DNA of 64,000 nt, taken from contig NZ_CP076620.1 in assembly GCF_020911725.1 (NCBI RefSeq), positions 1,926,501-1,990,500 of the forward strand. The letters are read 5' to 3'. The first letter of the stretch is position 1, and each line of letters starts with the position of its first letter. This DNA is from Clostridium cadaveris (lineage in GTDB: Bacteria > Bacillota > Clostridia > Clostridiales > Clostridiaceae). Under the pieces are notes generated by a model. It was not told the origin of the DNA. It ran no database searches and was given only the letters and a program-made list of their open reading frames with translations. A program made the translations under genes and the position numbers. Shown one piece after another: positions 9,237 to 19,337 of the stretch.

Positions 9237-10977
9237 AACACACCCTCCAATCGTTCGCTTCTGTATAAAGTTCTTGAAAATATTTATATTTGCTATCTTT
9301 TTTCATTAATTCAGCATCATTACCTATCTCTATAATTTTTCCTTTCTCCATTACCAGTATTTCATCAACTGCCCTAATGCTACTAAGTCTATGCGCAATC
9401 ATAATCACGGTCTTCCCCTTAATAAGGTTTTTAAATGCTTTTTGTAATTCATGTTCATTTTCGGGATCAACTGCTGCACTAGCTTCATCCATTATGATGA
9501 TATTTGCATTTTTTAAAATGGCTCTTGCAATAGCAATTCTTTGTTTTTCTCCTCCTGATAAAAACACCCCTTTTGTACCTATCACTGTCTGCTCTTTTAA
9601 AGGAAATTTTTTAATAAGCTCATCACAACCTGCAAGGTGAAGTGCTTCAATTACTTGCTCTTTTGTTGCATTAGGATTCGCTATTTGAACATTATCTAAA
9701 ATACTCATTTTAAATAACTTGCTATCTTGGAATACAAAAGCAATACTTTTAGTTATAGCATCTTCACTATAACTTGAAAGGCTTTTACCCCCAATTTTTA
9801 TATACCCACTATTAATCTTATAAAATCCTGATATTAATTTTGCTATAGTCGACTTTCCGCTTCCTGAGGCCCCAACCAATGCATAACTCTTATTTGCTTC
9901 AAGTTTGAAGCTAAGATTATCTAAAATCATTTCATCGCTGTATCCAAAACTAACATTTTCAAATTCTATATCGAAATTTTCAAATTTTTCTAACGTCCCA
10001 AATTCTAATTTATCTTTCTGCATATCTACAAAAATTTGCTCTAATTTTTCTACAGCAGATGTTCCCATATAGGCATACATAGAGACATACATGATTTTCA
10101 TAAATCCACTAAATAATACCCCACCGAGGAATAAAACCATAATCAAATACACAGCTATTACTTTAGGGCTTGAGTGAATATCCATAAATAAAACTACAAA
10201 TGGTATAAGAATAGTAATGGCTCCTAGAAAAATAATTTGAAATCTTACATATGGTTTTCTACAGCTCATAGAATAATCAAGAGCATATTTCGAATAATCC
10301 ATAATAGCTTTGTGTAAAGCCTTAAATGAATTAACACTAGCACCAAAAATCTTAACAACTTGTATACCACGTACATACTCAACTGTTTCACTATTCATTT
10401 TTTCTAGTGCTGCTTGATAAATAGCCATGAAGTTTTTATCTCCTGACATCAAAATAATTTGCCCTGCTCCTGCTATGGTAAATAAAACTAAAGTTATTCC
10501 TACTTTTACATCAATCATAAACCCAACAGCAAGCACCAATATTGGTGTAAGTACTGCACCTGCATTATCCGGTATAAGGTGTGCAACAATACTATGTGTT
10601 TGCGCTGCATTGTCATCAATCAACTGCCTTGTTCTTCCCGATGAATTCAAATCAAAAAATTTAAAACTGGCATTCATAAGTCCATCAATACCCTTTTTTC
10701 TTAAGTTTGTTTCTAATCTAAAACCAAGAATATGAGTTAACAGTACAGATATCATATAAATAATAGATCCTACCACTAAGAGACCCGCTATTATAACTGC
10801 ATAATGAAATGCATCCCCTGATTTATTCATAATTACAAGCTCTTTAAGAAATTCATACATATAATAATATGCTGATACTGTTACCACGGTAGAAACAGCT
10901 GTAAGTGCGATTGCCATATACGCTAACCACTTTTTTTTGGGTACATAATAGAGTAATTTTTTGTAGACCTTTAACAT
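9220..10977 (-). CDS. ABC transporter half-molecule, membrane domain fused to ATPase (first of pair)
   Basis: A 585-residue half-transporter: membrane domain with six segments (about 15-310) and ATPase with Walker A GASGSGKST near 370, signature LSGGEKQRIAIARA, Walker B IIIMDEASAAVD and the switch His in MIAHRLSS. It is the first gene of the operon that continues through the second half-transporter, S, T and double ATPase. GGGAGG precedes ATG 10977. The gene faces the AraC regulator across a 203-base shared control region, so regulation by that protein is likely. See the partner entry for import versus export. Confidence 0.88.
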   Translation of the reverse strand: MLKVYKKLLYYVPKKKWLAYMAIALTAVSTVVTVSAYYYMYEFLKELVIMNKSGDAFHYAVIIAGLLVVGSIIYMISVLLTHILGFRLETNLRKKGIDGLMNASFKFFDLNSSGRTRQLIDDNAAQTHSIVAHLIPDNAGAVLTPILVLAVGFMIDVKVGITLVLFTIAGAGQIILMSGDKNFMAIYQAALEKMNSETVEYVRGIQVVKIFGASVNSFKALHKAIMDYSKYALDYSMSCRKPYVRFQIIFLGAITILIPFVVLFMDIHSSPKVIAVYLIMVLFLGGVLFSGFMKIMYVSMYAYMGTSAVEKLEQIFVDMQKDKLEFGTLEKFENFDIEFENVSFGYSDEMILDNLSFKLEANKSYALVGASGSGKSTIAKLISGFYKINSGYIKIGGKSLSSYSEDAITKSIAFVFQDSKLFKMSILDNVQIANPNATKEQVIEALHLAGCDELIKKFPLKEQTVIGTKGVFLSGGEKQRIAIARAILKNANIIIMDEASAAVDPENEHELQKAFKNLIKGKTVIMIAHRLSSIRAVDEILVMEKGKIIEIGNDAELMKKDSKYKYFQELYTEANDWRVCYEEFV

Positions 10978-11088
10978 AAAATACCTCCCTTATATTATCT
11001 CATTTAGACACTGTTATTAATTTTTAAAAAATCATTTGATAATATCACCTCTATATTTATCCTTTTTTTAATAACATTTGTTTAAATT

Positions 11089-11160
11089 ATTGTATCATCC
11101 GCTAAAATAAGATACAATAAAATACAGGTAATTATGTCTAATCGCATTATTGTCTAATCG
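11089..11160. promoter_or_regulatory. Candidate AraC operator: inverted repeat and direct repeats
   Basis: Between the divergent ABC operon and the AraC gene lies an inverted repeat ATTGTATC (11089-11096) and GATACAAT (11111-11118), followed by two direct copies of TGTCTAATCG (11135-11144 and 11151-11160) with a 16-base period. Direct repeats at this spacing suit the two helix-turn-helix units of AraC proteins. Function is inferred. Confidence 0.45.
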
Positions 11161-11180
11161 AGATATTTGGAGGTTAATTC

Positions 11181-12197
11181 ATGAATACATTTCAAGATTT
11201 TTTAGAAGAAATGGGATGGAAATCTTGTCCTAATTGCTGTAAATATTGCAAGGTTGGTAAGACTGTTTGCATACAAAATGAAGAATTTAATGGATTGTAT
11301 TGGTATTATGAAACTGATCAATTTATTATTGATATTCACGATTTCTTTATAAAAAAAGAAAGGATGACTTATTCCTTTCCCGATATGAGTCACTTTATGT
11401 CATTCAGTTCGTCATACATTAAGTCAGCTAATGGGGAGTGCTTTAACCCTTATCAAACACTAACTGCAAATACCATGTTTGTTACAAATATGGATAAAAC
11501 AAATTTCCGATTTCTTTTACACGCAAATTTCCCCTATTTAAGTGTAGGAGTTAACTTCAAAGATAAAATGATTAAAGACTATATTTCCTGCCACCTAAAA
11601 ACATCCCACATGACCGTTTCCGATGTTTTCTTTGATACTAGAGAGCTTGTAACAAAACCTATGGAAAAGCTTGCAAATTCTATTCTAAATTGCAATATGA
11701 GTTCTCCTGCCGCAGAAATATTTCTTGAAGCAAAAGCTAAGGAATGGTTAAGTGTTACCCTTGATGCTTATTTGAATAAAGCAAAATCAAAGCAAATAAC
11801 AAAATCAGATGAAAAAGCAATTGAGAATGTAGCAAATTATATTAATGATCATTATGCTTTGGATATTTCTCAAGAACTCCTAGAGAAAATTGCTATGATG
11901 AGCGGGACAAAATTAAAAAATGTATTTAAACAAAAATATCAAATGAGTATTACAGAATATGCTCAAAGAAAAAGAATGAATATTGCAGAAACTTTATTAT
12001 CAACAACAGAGCTCGAAATAAAAGATATTGCCAAATCTGTTGGATATACCTCACATAGTAGATTTACTACTCTTTTTAAAAAGTATAAGGGCATATATCC
12101 TCGTGAAGTTAAAAAACTAAGTTCTGTAAACAGCAATACCATACATGTATGTCAAAATAATAATTTAGAAAAAATCTCTCACTGCAAATCTACATAG
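11181..12197 (+). CDS. AraC-family regulator with an N-terminal cysteine cluster
   Basis: A 338-residue regulator. The C-terminal about 100 residues (about 220-315) hold the two helix-turn-helix units of AraC proteins, with IAKSVGYTSHSRFTTLFKKY as the second. The N-terminal domain is long and begins with five cysteines at 16, 19, 20, 23 and 30 (C-x2-CC-x2-C-x6-C), which could bind a metal or Fe-S centre. The type resembles AraC activators that sit beside siderophore uptake genes. TTGGAGG precedes ATG 11181. Divergent from the ABC-ECF operon, so it probably controls that operon and itself. The ligand is unknown. Confidence 0.85.
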   Translation: MNTFQDFLEEMGWKSCPNCCKYCKVGKTVCIQNEEFNGLYWYYETDQFIIDIHDFFIKKERMTYSFPDMSHFMSFSSSYIKSANGECFNPYQTLTANTMFVTNMDKTNFRFLLHANFPYLSVGVNFKDKMIKDYISCHLKTSHMTVSDVFFDTRELVTKPMEKLANSILNCNMSSPAAEIFLEAKAKEWLSVTLDAYLNKAKSKQITKSDEKAIENVANYINDHYALDISQELLEKIAMMSGTKLKNVFKQKYQMSITEYAQRKRMNIAETLLSTTELEIKDIAKSVGYTSHSRFTTLFKKYKGIYPREVKKLSSVNSNTIHVCQNNNLEKISHCKST

Positions 12198-12331
12198 TCA
12201 TATACCACTATCTAAGCTTATGACTTAATTAAGACAAGACTATTCATTGATTTGTGTAAATTTAGATATTAGTTCTTTTTCTTTATATCTAAAGCCTTCT
12301 TATGTACTAGCATAACCAGTAGTTTTCAATG

Positions 12332-12470
12332 CAATAAAAACAAAGGATATACCTTAATTTGGTATATCCTTTGTTTTACCTTTATATGATTTATCTACAT
12401 AATTTAAGATTATTCTCTGCCTAAATCCGCCTTTTAATTTTCTCTTCTTTTTTCGCTCTTTTTTTAAATT
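12332..12470 (-). pseudogene. Decayed copy of the 3' end of the MazG-like gene and its terminator
   Basis: Position by position this stretch matches 4357-4495: the AACAAAGGATAT terminator hairpin, then the last about 30 codons of the MazG-like gene, with many scattered substitutions. The hairpin itself is still intact and may work as a terminator for the flanking AraC gene. No start or upstream part of the gene is present; the copy stops where the S41 peptidase remnant begins. Confidence 0.75.
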
Positions 12471-13084
12471 TTTGGAGCTTTAAGAATTAACTTTAAAACT
12501 CTATCCAATGAATCTCCATTACCAATCCAAACATCCGGTTGAAATCCCTTACCTTCTTCAAAATCTTTATTAGCCGTAATGATATTTCCAAAACTAATAT
12601 TTATATGTGAATTAGGTAGTTGACTTCTGATATATATATTTGAAAGTAGGCTACCTGAAGTATTTGTCCCAACCACTACAATATTTTCTAATGTTTTTAA
12701 ATAACTTATAAATTCTTCTCCAGTAGATGCAACTTTATCATCTACAATCACAAAGATTTTTGTATCATTCTTATGCCTCTTTTCTTCAGTTTTAGAAATA
12801 TACCATTTGTTACTATTGCTATTTGAGCGTTTCAATTCTTTATTATATTCATCTTTTAATTCTGTAGTGAGTTTATCGTAATCAATATTTTTTAATTCTA
12901 TTGCAGATTTTGAAAATAATTCTATTGATTTATCCTTTGAGTCAACATCATGCATTCTACGCATGGTAACAATAGGTATGCCTTTTTCTTCATCATGTTC
13001 ATAGCTATATTTATCATTATATGAATATGATGATGCAGAATCACATTTTTTTAACCGTACAAATTTTTCAATTTGATTATTCTT
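12464..13084 (-). pseudogene. S41-family (C-terminal processing) peptidase remnant
   Basis: The frame is open from a stop near 13085 to 12464, with an internal ATG at 12964 giving 166 residues. The sequence contains the S41 catalytic core region: IFVIVDDKVASTGEEFISYL, where the Ser of the STGE segment corresponds to the nucleophile, then VVGTNTSG and FQPDVWIG, a typical S41 ending. The N-terminal half of such proteins (usually 350-450 residues, with signal peptide or PDZ domain) is missing and no ribosome site precedes the ATG. The 3' end runs straight into the MazG-gene scar. It reads as a truncated gene; expression as a small protein cannot be ruled out. Confidence 0.65.
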
Positions 13085-13175
13085 TTAGTTGAAATACAGT
13101 CAATTCTATTATTTCATCAATTTTCAACATTTGATTTTTATTTTATGCAGAAAGTATATCAATTAATTTTCTAAA

Positions 13176-13210
13176 CACAAAAAATCGCCTTGATTATTCA
13201 AGGCGATTCA
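13176..13210 (-). terminator. Intrinsic terminator of glnS
   Basis: Arms AATCGCCTTGA and TCAAGGCGATT with a TTAT loop; on the minus strand a T run follows, directly downstream of the glnS stop. Confidence 0.85.
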
Positions 13211-13264
13211 AAATTATTTATCTTATGTATAACATCTATAATATTCTAGCTAAAACTAAAAATT

Positions 13265-14923
13265 CTATTTATTTAATTTAAATGAACTCTTTAATGATAC
13301 TATTCTATTAAATACTAATTTGTCTTCAGTTGTATATTTGGAATCTACATTAAAATATCCATGTCTAAAGAACTGGAATGCATCTCCCTTTTTAGCATCT
13401 TTCATTAAAGGCTCTACATATCCATGAAGTACATTTAAGGAATTTGGATTTATATTTTCTAAGAAATTTTTGTTTGCATCTTCATTTTCATCTAAAAGAA
13501 GAGGCTCATATAATCTAAATTCTGCCTCTACAGCAGTAGCCGCATTTATCCAGTGAATTGTACTCTTTACCTTTCTTCCTGTAAATCCTGAACCACTCTT
13601 AGTTTCAGGGTCATAAGTACAATGTATTTCCATTACCTTTCCATTTTCATCTTTTATAAAATCATTACACTTTACAAAATATGCTCCTTTAAGTCTTACT
13701 TCATTTCCTGGGAACAATCTGAAATACTTCTTAGGAGGTTCCTCCATAAAATCTTCTTGCTCTATATATATTTCTCTAGAAAATGGTACCAGTCTCTTTC
13801 CTTCTTCAGGCTTATCTGGATTGTTTTCTATTTCTAACATTTCAGTTTCTCCCTCTGGATAGTTAGTTATAACAACCTTTAGAGGATTTAAAACTGCCAT
13901 AGTTCTAGGCGCTTCTTTATTTAGCTCTTCTCTTATAAAATAATCAAGCATTGAACTATCAACTACAGATGCAGCCTTTGCTACTCCTATTTCTTTGCAG
14001 AAGTTTCTTATAGCAACTGCTGGACATCCTTTTCTTCTAAGACCTGCTATAGTAGGCATTCTTGGATCATCCCATCCATCAACTACATTTTCATCTACAA
14101 GAAGCTTAAGTTTTCTCTTGCTCATAACAGTATTTGTCATGTTTAATCTTGCAAATTCTATCTGTTGAGGAACATTTTCCATCTCACACTCTCTTACAAC
14201 CCAATCGTAAAGAGGTCTGTGATCTTCAAACTCAAGAGTACATATAGAGTGAGTTATACCTTCTATTGCATCCTCTAGTGGATGTGCAAAATCATACATA
14301 GGGTATATACACCATTTATTTCCTGTATTGTGATGCTCTGAATGGGCTATTCTATAAATTATAGGGTCCCTCATATTTATATTTGGTGATGTCATATCTA
14401 TCTTAGCTCTTAAAACTTTTTCTCCATCTTTAAAATCACCATTTTTCATCTGATCAAATAAACTTAAGTTTTCTTCAACTGTTCTATTTCTGTATGGACT
14501 TTCTTTTCCTGGCTCTGTAAGTGTACCTCTGTACTCTTTTATTTCATCTCCTGTTAAATCGCACACATATGCCTTGCCCTTCTTTATAAGAAGTACAGCT
14601 TTCTCATACATGGTATCAAAATAATTAGAGGCAAAATATAAGTTTTCCCAATCGTAACCAAGCCATCTAACATCATTTTCTATGGATTCTACATATTCTG
14701 TATCTTCCTTAACTGGATTTGTGTCATCAAATCTTAAATTAGTCTTTCCTTTAAATTCGTCTGCAAGTTCAAAGTTTAAAACTATGGATTTTGCATGACC
14801 TATATGTAAATATCCATTAGGCTCAGGTGGAAAACGAGTTATTATCTCATTACGTTTGCCATTTTCTAAATCCTGTTTTACGATATTTTTTATAAAATTT
14901 GATGAATTATATTCCTCTGACAT
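13265..14923 (-). CDS. glnS: Glutaminyl-tRNA synthetase (canonical copy)
   Basis: A 552-residue class I synthetase that charges tRNA-Gln. The HIGH motif is intact at 40-43 ([10 protein letters not shown]) and the KMSKS-type motif reads VMSKRKL. The amino-acid pocket DDTNP and YPMYDFAH segments are present, then the two beta-barrel anticodon domains to the C-terminus. Length agrees with bacterial GlnRS. The upstream about 115 bases show no T-box, so this copy seems to be expressed without tRNA-dependent control, unlike the second glnS at 60.6 kb. It ends in its own terminator. Presence of GlnRS does not exclude a separate GatCAB system for Asn. Confidence 0.95.
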   Translation of the reverse strand: MSEEYNSSNFIKNIVKQDLENGKRNEIITRFPPEPNGYLHIGHAKSIVLNFELADEFKGKTNLRFDDTNPVKEDTEYVESIENDVRWLGYDWENLYFASNYFDTMYEKAVLLIKKGKAYVCDLTGDEIKEYRGTLTEPGKESPYRNRTVEENLSLFDQMKNGDFKDGEKVLRAKIDMTSPNINMRDPIIYRIAHSEHHNTGNKWCIYPMYDFAHPLEDAIEGITHSICTLEFEDHRPLYDWVVRECEMENVPQQIEFARLNMTNTVMSKRKLKLLVDENVVDGWDDPRMPTIAGLRRKGCPAVAIRNFCKEIGVAKAASVVDSSMLDYFIREELNKEAPRTMAVLNPLKVVITNYPEGETEMLEIENNPDKPEEGKRLVPFSREIYIEQEDFMEEPPKKYFRLFPGNEVRLKGAYFVKCNDFIKDENGKVMEIHCTYDPETKSGSGFTGRKVKSTIHWINAATAVEAEFRLYEPLLLDENEDANKNFLENINPNSLNVLHGYVEPLMKDAKKGDAFQFFRHGYFNVDSKYTTEDKLVFNRIVSLKSSFKLNK

Positions 14924-15042
14924 ATTCTCATCCCTTTTCTAAGTAAATTATCATTTATCATAATATGTATTATATATCTATATATAAGTTATACATTCAT
15001 GCATCTACATTTAAATATACCATAATTTATCCTTATTTTCTA

Positions 15043-15237
15043 CTATATAGCCACAAACTGATTGGACTTTTCATCATATTTATATCCTATCTGACTAAAT
15101 TTTTCATTGACTTTATCCAATTCTAAATCCATATAGCTGCAATAATCCTCTAATGTAGAAAATTCATCTCTAAGCTTCATATTTATAATGCTTAAAGCCA
15201 TATAACTATCCATTTTTATAAAATCATTTTTTTCCAT
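15043..15237 (-). CDS. DUF4250-type small protein
   Basis: A 64-residue acidic protein with the pattern ALSIINMKLRDEFSTLEDYC followed by LDKVNEKFSQIGYKYD, which I recognise as the DUF4250 group of short Firmicute proteins of unknown function. ATG 15237 is chosen because AAGGAG is eight bases upstream; another ATG at 15243 abuts that site. It lies alone between glnS and a divergent membrane protein. No function is proposed. Confidence 0.7.
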   Translation of the reverse strand: MEKNDFIKMDSYMALSIINMKLRDEFSTLEDYCSYMDLELDKVNEKFSQIGYKYDEKSNQFVAI

Positions 15238-15400
15238 ATTCATTCTCCTTTATGATTTTTTCATAGATCGCTTTTTTATTTTTAATTCTCTTCTTAATTA
15301 TCTATATATATTAGCACATTCCCTTTACCATTGCATTGAAAAATTCATTAATTTAGTATATAATTCTAGAGATATTATAAATTGTACAATGGAGGAACTT

Positions 15401-15883
15401 ATGAATAATTCAAATAAACCTTTGAAGTTTATATTATTAATTTTAACCATTTTACCATTGATTCTTCCTATATTAAATATATATTTGGGAATACTTATAT
15501 CTGCAAATACACTGCCACATGAGGTTGTTTATTATGGAAGTACCTCTTTATTTACCTTAAGTTTAAAGATCTTCCTATTCTCATTAGCAGTAGATGCAGT
15601 TTTAAGCCTTATAGGTTTCAACTCTGACAGAAGAATAAATCTTATGATAGAAAAAAAATTTACGTCCATAGCTTTTGAGACAGCTGTTTCAGTATTTACT
15701 TTGACAGTAGGATATTCTTTAATAAGATCATTCGGACTTACAGATTTTGTTTTCTTTAGAGACGGACTAGCTCTTTTCATATTTATATCTGTATTGTTGG
15801 ATTTAATATCTCTATTCTTTATAGGAATGTTCATTCACAAAAATGGTGGTCATGAAAATAAAGATGATTCTAATGAAAACTAA
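15401..15883 (+). CDS. Small integral membrane protein, function unknown
   Basis: A 160-residue protein with four hydrophobic segments (about 10-30, 45-70, 90-115, 125-148 in the chosen frame) and a polar C-terminal tail rich in Asp, Glu and Asn. GGAGG lies eight bases before ATG 15401; the ATG at 15389 overlaps that ribosome site. No family was recognised. It is convergent with the purine operon and shares its terminator. Confidence 0.65.
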   Translation: MNNSNKPLKFILLILTILPLILPILNIYLGILISANTLPHEVVYYGSTSLFTLSLKIFLFSLAVDAVLSLIGFNSDRRINLMIEKKFTSIAFETAVSVFTLTVGYSLIRSFGLTDFVFFRDGLALFIFISVLLDLISLFFIGMFIHKNGGHENKDDSNEN

Positions 15884-15890
15884 CTCAATT

Positions 15891-15922
15891 AAAATAGGCT
15901 GATTAAAAAATCAGCCTATTTT
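15891..15922. terminator. Bidirectional intrinsic terminator at the end of the purine operon
   Basis: Arms AAAATAGGCTGATT and AATCAGCCTATTTT around a short A-rich loop, serving purD on the minus strand and the membrane protein on the plus strand. Confidence 0.87.
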
Positions 15923-15936
15923 ATCGCTTAATATAT

Positions 15937-17190
15937 TTATTTTGCAATTCCTATATCTCTTCTATAATATATGTTCTCAAATTTTACATTTTGAATATTG
16001 TTATAGCACATTTTTCTTGCCAAATCTAAAGTTTCTGCCTTTGATACTAATGCAAGTACTCTTCCACCACTAGTTAAAAGTCTATTACCTTCGTCCTTAA
16101 CTCCAGCCATAAATACCTTACTTTCACCAATGTCCCCTATGGAAATTTCCTTGTTCTTTTCATAGCTTCCTGGATATCCCAAAGATGCTCCTATTACTAC
16201 ACAGGCAGATTTATTTTCCCATTGAACTTCTGCGTTTTTTAAATCTTTCTCTAAAGCCTTTTCTATAAGTTCCAAAAGATCACTTTTCATTAAAGAAAGT
16301 ACGCCTTGAGTTTCTGGATCTCCCATTCTAACATTATATTCTAATAGATACACGCCCCTTTTGGTTATCATAAGACCGAAGAAGATTATCCCCACAAAAT
16401 CCATCTTCTCTTTTTTAATTCCATTTAATGTAGGATTCATTATGTCCTTTTCGAAAATCTTCATTATATCGTCATTTACATAAGGATTAGGACATATTAC
16501 GCCCATTCCACCTGTATTAGGTCCCTTATTATCATCAAGTATTTGTTTATGATCCTTTGCAGATATAAATGGAATTATAGTTTCCCCATCTGTTATAGAC
16601 AATATAGATGCTTCTACTCCTTCTAGGAACTCTTCTACAACAATAGTTTTACCTGCTTCTTTAAAATTATCTGAAGTCATAAGTTCTTCTATTGCTGCTC
16701 TTCCTTCCTCCAAAGTATTGCAGATTATAACTCCTTTTCCCGCTGCTAGCCCATCTGCCTTTATTACAAGAGGAAATTCCCTGCCATCTATATATTCTAG
16801 AGCCTTATTTTCATCTGAAAACACTTCATATTCAGCAGTTTTCACCCCATACTTTTTCATAAACTCTTTTGAAAAAGCTTTACTGCCTTCTAATATAGCC
16901 CCTTCTTTGCTCGGTCCAAATATTCTCAGTCCATTTTCTTTAAATATATTTACAATACCTTTAGTTAATGGTTCTTCTGGTCCAACTACAGTAAGGTCAA
17001 TGCTGTTTTCCTTTGCAAATTTAACTAATTCGTCCATTTCTGTTATATTTACATTTTTGCATTTATTTTCTCTAGAAGTCCCTCCATTACCTGGAGCACA
17101 GTATATAGTATTAACCTTTGGATTTTGAGCTAATTTCCAAGCTATAGCATGTTCTCTTCCTCCTGATCCTATTAAAAGTAAGTTCATCAT
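15937..17190 (-). CDS. purD: Phosphoribosylamine-glycine ligase
   Basis: A 417-residue ATP-grasp enzyme joining glycine to phosphoribosylamine, step 2 of purine synthesis. It starts MNLLLIGSGGREHAIAWKLA, the GGREHA signature of PurD, has VGPEEPL near 75 and the ATP-grasp core with RMGDPETQ near 290. It is the last gene of the pur operon, 18 bases after purH, ending at the shared terminator. The usual start would be the second Met (MNLLL), one codon in. Full length for the family. Confidence 0.95.
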   Translation of the reverse strand: MMNLLLIGSGGREHAIAWKLAQNPKVNTIYCAPGNGGTSRENKCKNVNITEMDELVKFAKENSIDLTVVGPEEPLTKGIVNIFKENGLRIFGPSKEGAILEGSKAFSKEFMKKYGVKTAEYEVFSDENKALEYIDGREFPLVIKADGLAAGKGVIICNTLEEGRAAIEELMTSDNFKEAGKTIVVEEFLEGVEASILSITDGETIIPFISAKDHKQILDDNKGPNTGGMGVICPNPYVNDDIMKIFEKDIMNPTLNGIKKEKMDFVGIIFFGLMITKRGVYLLEYNVRMGDPETQGVLSLMKSDLLELIEKALEKDLKNAEVQWENKSACVVIGASLGYPGSYEKNKEISIGDIGESKVFMAGVKDEGNRLLTSGGRVLALVSKAETLDLARKMCYNNIQNVKFENIYYRRDIGIAK

Positions 17191-17208
17191 CTATACTCCC
17201 TCTCTATA

Positions 17209-18711
17209 CTAGTGTTTGAAATGTCTGAATCCTGTAAATACCATAGATATTCCATGCTCATTGCATGCATCTATAGATTCTTGATCTCTTAGCGATCCAC
17301 CAGGTTGAATTATTGCCTTAATTCCATATTTAGCAGCTTCATCTACTACATCTCTAAATGGGAAGAAGGCATCTGATGCAAGAATTGTTGCTCCTTTTCC
17401 ACGTTTTAAAGCATCTTCAGTAGGCCAAATTCTATTAACTTGTCCCCCTCCAATACCTAGTGCAACACCATCATGAGCAACTACTATTGCATTTGATTTC
17501 ACATACTTAACTACTTTCATTCCAAAAATCAAATCTTTCATTTCTTCTTCAGTAGGCTGTTTCTCAGTTACTACTTTTATTTCATCTATAAGCTTATTAT
17601 CTTCATCTTGAACTAACATTGCTCCATCAACAGTAACCATATATTGTTCTGCTTTTGGTACATTATTAAACTTAAGCACTCTTAAATTCTTTTTAGTCTT
17701 TAAAACTTCTAAAGCATCCTCATCATATTCTGGTGCTGCTATAACTTCTAAAAATATCTTAACCATTTCCTCTGCTGTTTTCTTATCTACCTTTTTATTA
17801 AAAGCAACTATGCCTCCAAAGATAGAAGTTGGGTCTACAGTATATGCTTTCATATATGCATCATAAGAAGTTTCACCTGTTGCAACACCACATGGTGTGT
17901 TATGTTTTAGAGCACAACATGCTGTTTCTTCAAACTCATTAACACATTTCCAAGCTATATCTACGTCTTTAAAATTATTATAAGATAGTTCCTTACCATT
18001 TAAAGTTTCAAATGTATTCATGGCTCCATCACAAGTTGCTAAACCATAAACAGCAGCACTTTGATGTGAATTTTCACCATATCTTAAACTTTGCATCTTT
18101 TTATAAGATACTGAAAGATATTCTGGGTACTCTTCATCTTCTAATAAGAAATTAGCAATAGCTCCATCATAAGCACTCATAAGATTGAATACCTTACCTG
18201 CTAGTTTCTTTTTAGTTCCGAAAGAAACTTCCCCCTCTGATTCTAATTCATTCCTCACTACTGAATAATCATTTTTATTAGAGATTACAACTACGTCTTG
18301 AAAATTCTTGGCAGCTGCTCTAAGCATGGTAGGGCCACCGATATCTATGAATTCAACCTTTTCTTCAAAAGACAAATCCTCTTTAACTTTTTCAAAGAAA
18401 GGATATAGATTTACTACAACATAATCTATTGTATGTATATCTCTTTCTTTTAAAGTATTCATATGCTCTTCATTATCTCTTATTGCAAGTATTCCAGCAT
18501 GAACAAGTGGATGAAGAGTCTTTACTCTTCCATCTAGCATTTCTGGAAATTTAGTAACTTCATTTATTTCTATAACATTTAATCCATTTTCTTTTAAATA
18601 TCTATAAGTTCCACCTGTCGATACTATCTCTACATCTTTAGATACCAAAAATTTAGCAAAATCCAATATTCCTTCTTTGTCAAACACACTTATTAATGCT
18701 CTTTTTTTCAT
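17209..18711 (-). CDS. purH: Bifunctional AICAR transformylase / IMP cyclohydrolase
   Basis: A 500-residue enzyme for the last two steps to IMP. The N-terminal MGS-like cyclohydrolase domain (about 1-190) begins [12 protein letters not shown] and has STGGTYRYL. The C-terminal AICARFT domain has [10 protein letters not shown], the [10 protein letters not shown] catalytic Lys-His region and SDAFFPFRD. It uses 10-formyl-THF. The gene is 14 bases after purN and 18 bases before purD. Confidence 0.96.
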   Translation of the reverse strand: MKKRALISVFDKEGILDFAKFLVSKDVEIVSTGGTYRYLKENGLNVIEINEVTKFPEMLDGRVKTLHPLVHAGILAIRDNEEHMNTLKERDIHTIDYVVVNLYPFFEKVKEDLSFEEKVEFIDIGGPTMLRAAAKNFQDVVVISNKNDYSVVRNELESEGEVSFGTKKKLAGKVFNLMSAYDGAIANFLLEDEEYPEYLSVSYKKMQSLRYGENSHQSAAVYGLATCDGAMNTFETLNGKELSYNNFKDVDIAWKCVNEFEETACCALKHNTPCGVATGETSYDAYMKAYTVDPTSIFGGIVAFNKKVDKKTAEEMVKIFLEVIAAPEYDEDALEVLKTKKNLRVLKFNNVPKAEQYMVTVDGAMLVQDEDNKLIDEIKVVTEKQPTEEEMKDLIFGMKVVKYVKSNAIVVAHDGVALGIGGGQVNRIWPTEDALKRGKGATILASDAFFPFRDVVDEAAKYGIKAIIQPGGSLRDQESIDACNEHGISMVFTGFRHFKH

Positions 18712-18725
18712 AAGGAATCCTCCTT

Positions 18726-19337
18726 TTATTCTTCTATATTTACTCTTCCGTCAATTATTTTTACTTTTCCTTCGCTTATAAGCTTTATAGACTTACTAAG
18801 AATCATATGTTCTTTTTCTAGCACTCTCTTTTGAAGCTTTTGAGAATCATCACTGAAATAAACAGGAACTGTTTCTTGAGTAAGTATAGCTCCTCCATCT
18901 ACTTCAGAATTTACAAAGTGAACCGTACAGCCTGAAACCTTAACTCCGCTTTTTATTACAGCTTCATGAACTTTTATGCCGTACATTCCTGGTCCACAAA
19001 ATGCTGGAATAAGTGATGGATGAATATTTATTATTTTATTTTTAAATTCATCTAATATTTCTCCATCTAATATGGAAAGAAATCCAGCAAGTACTATTAA
19101 ATCTACTTTTCCTCTAGTCAATTCTAAGATTTTATATGAAAAATCGTCTTTATAATCTTTTTTACTTACAACATATGTCTTTATACCGTTTTTTTCAGCT
19201 CTTTCTAAGGCATAAATTCCTTCTTTGCTTCCTATAACCATTTCTATACGGGCATCTATATATTTTGAATTTATAGCATCTATTATAGATTGAAGGTTTG
19301 TCCCACCTCCCGAAACTAATACTGCTATTTTAAACAT
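18726..19337 (-). CDS. purN: Phosphoribosylglycinamide formyltransferase (folate-dependent)
   Basis: A 203-residue GAR transformylase, step 3 of the pathway. It has the N-terminal [12 protein letters not shown] motif and the catalytic [10 protein letters not shown] segment with the Asn/His pair, plus the downstream Asp in VDGGAI. The start overlaps the end of purM by 13 bases, giving translational coupling. GGAGGG precedes ATG 19337. Confidence 0.95.
   Translation of the reverse strand: MFKIAVLVSGGGTNLQSIIDAINSKYIDARIEMVIGSKEGIYALERAEKNGIKTYVVSKKDYKDDFSYKILELTRGKVDLIVLAGFLSILDGEILDEFKNKIINIHPSLIPAFCGPGMYGIKVHEAVIKSGVKVSGCTVHFVNSEVDGGAILTQETVPVYFSDDSQKLQKRVLEKEHMILSKSIKLISEGKVKIIDGRVNIEE

Noticed and set aside
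9073-9640. Open frames on the plus strand inside the ABC genes
   Set aside because: They are shadows of the well-supported minus-strand ABC transporters, low in family-like motifs.
10978-11180. Fur box between the ABC operon and araC
   Set aside because: TTTGATAAT-like words occur but no 19-base Fur consensus is convincing in such AT-rich DNA.
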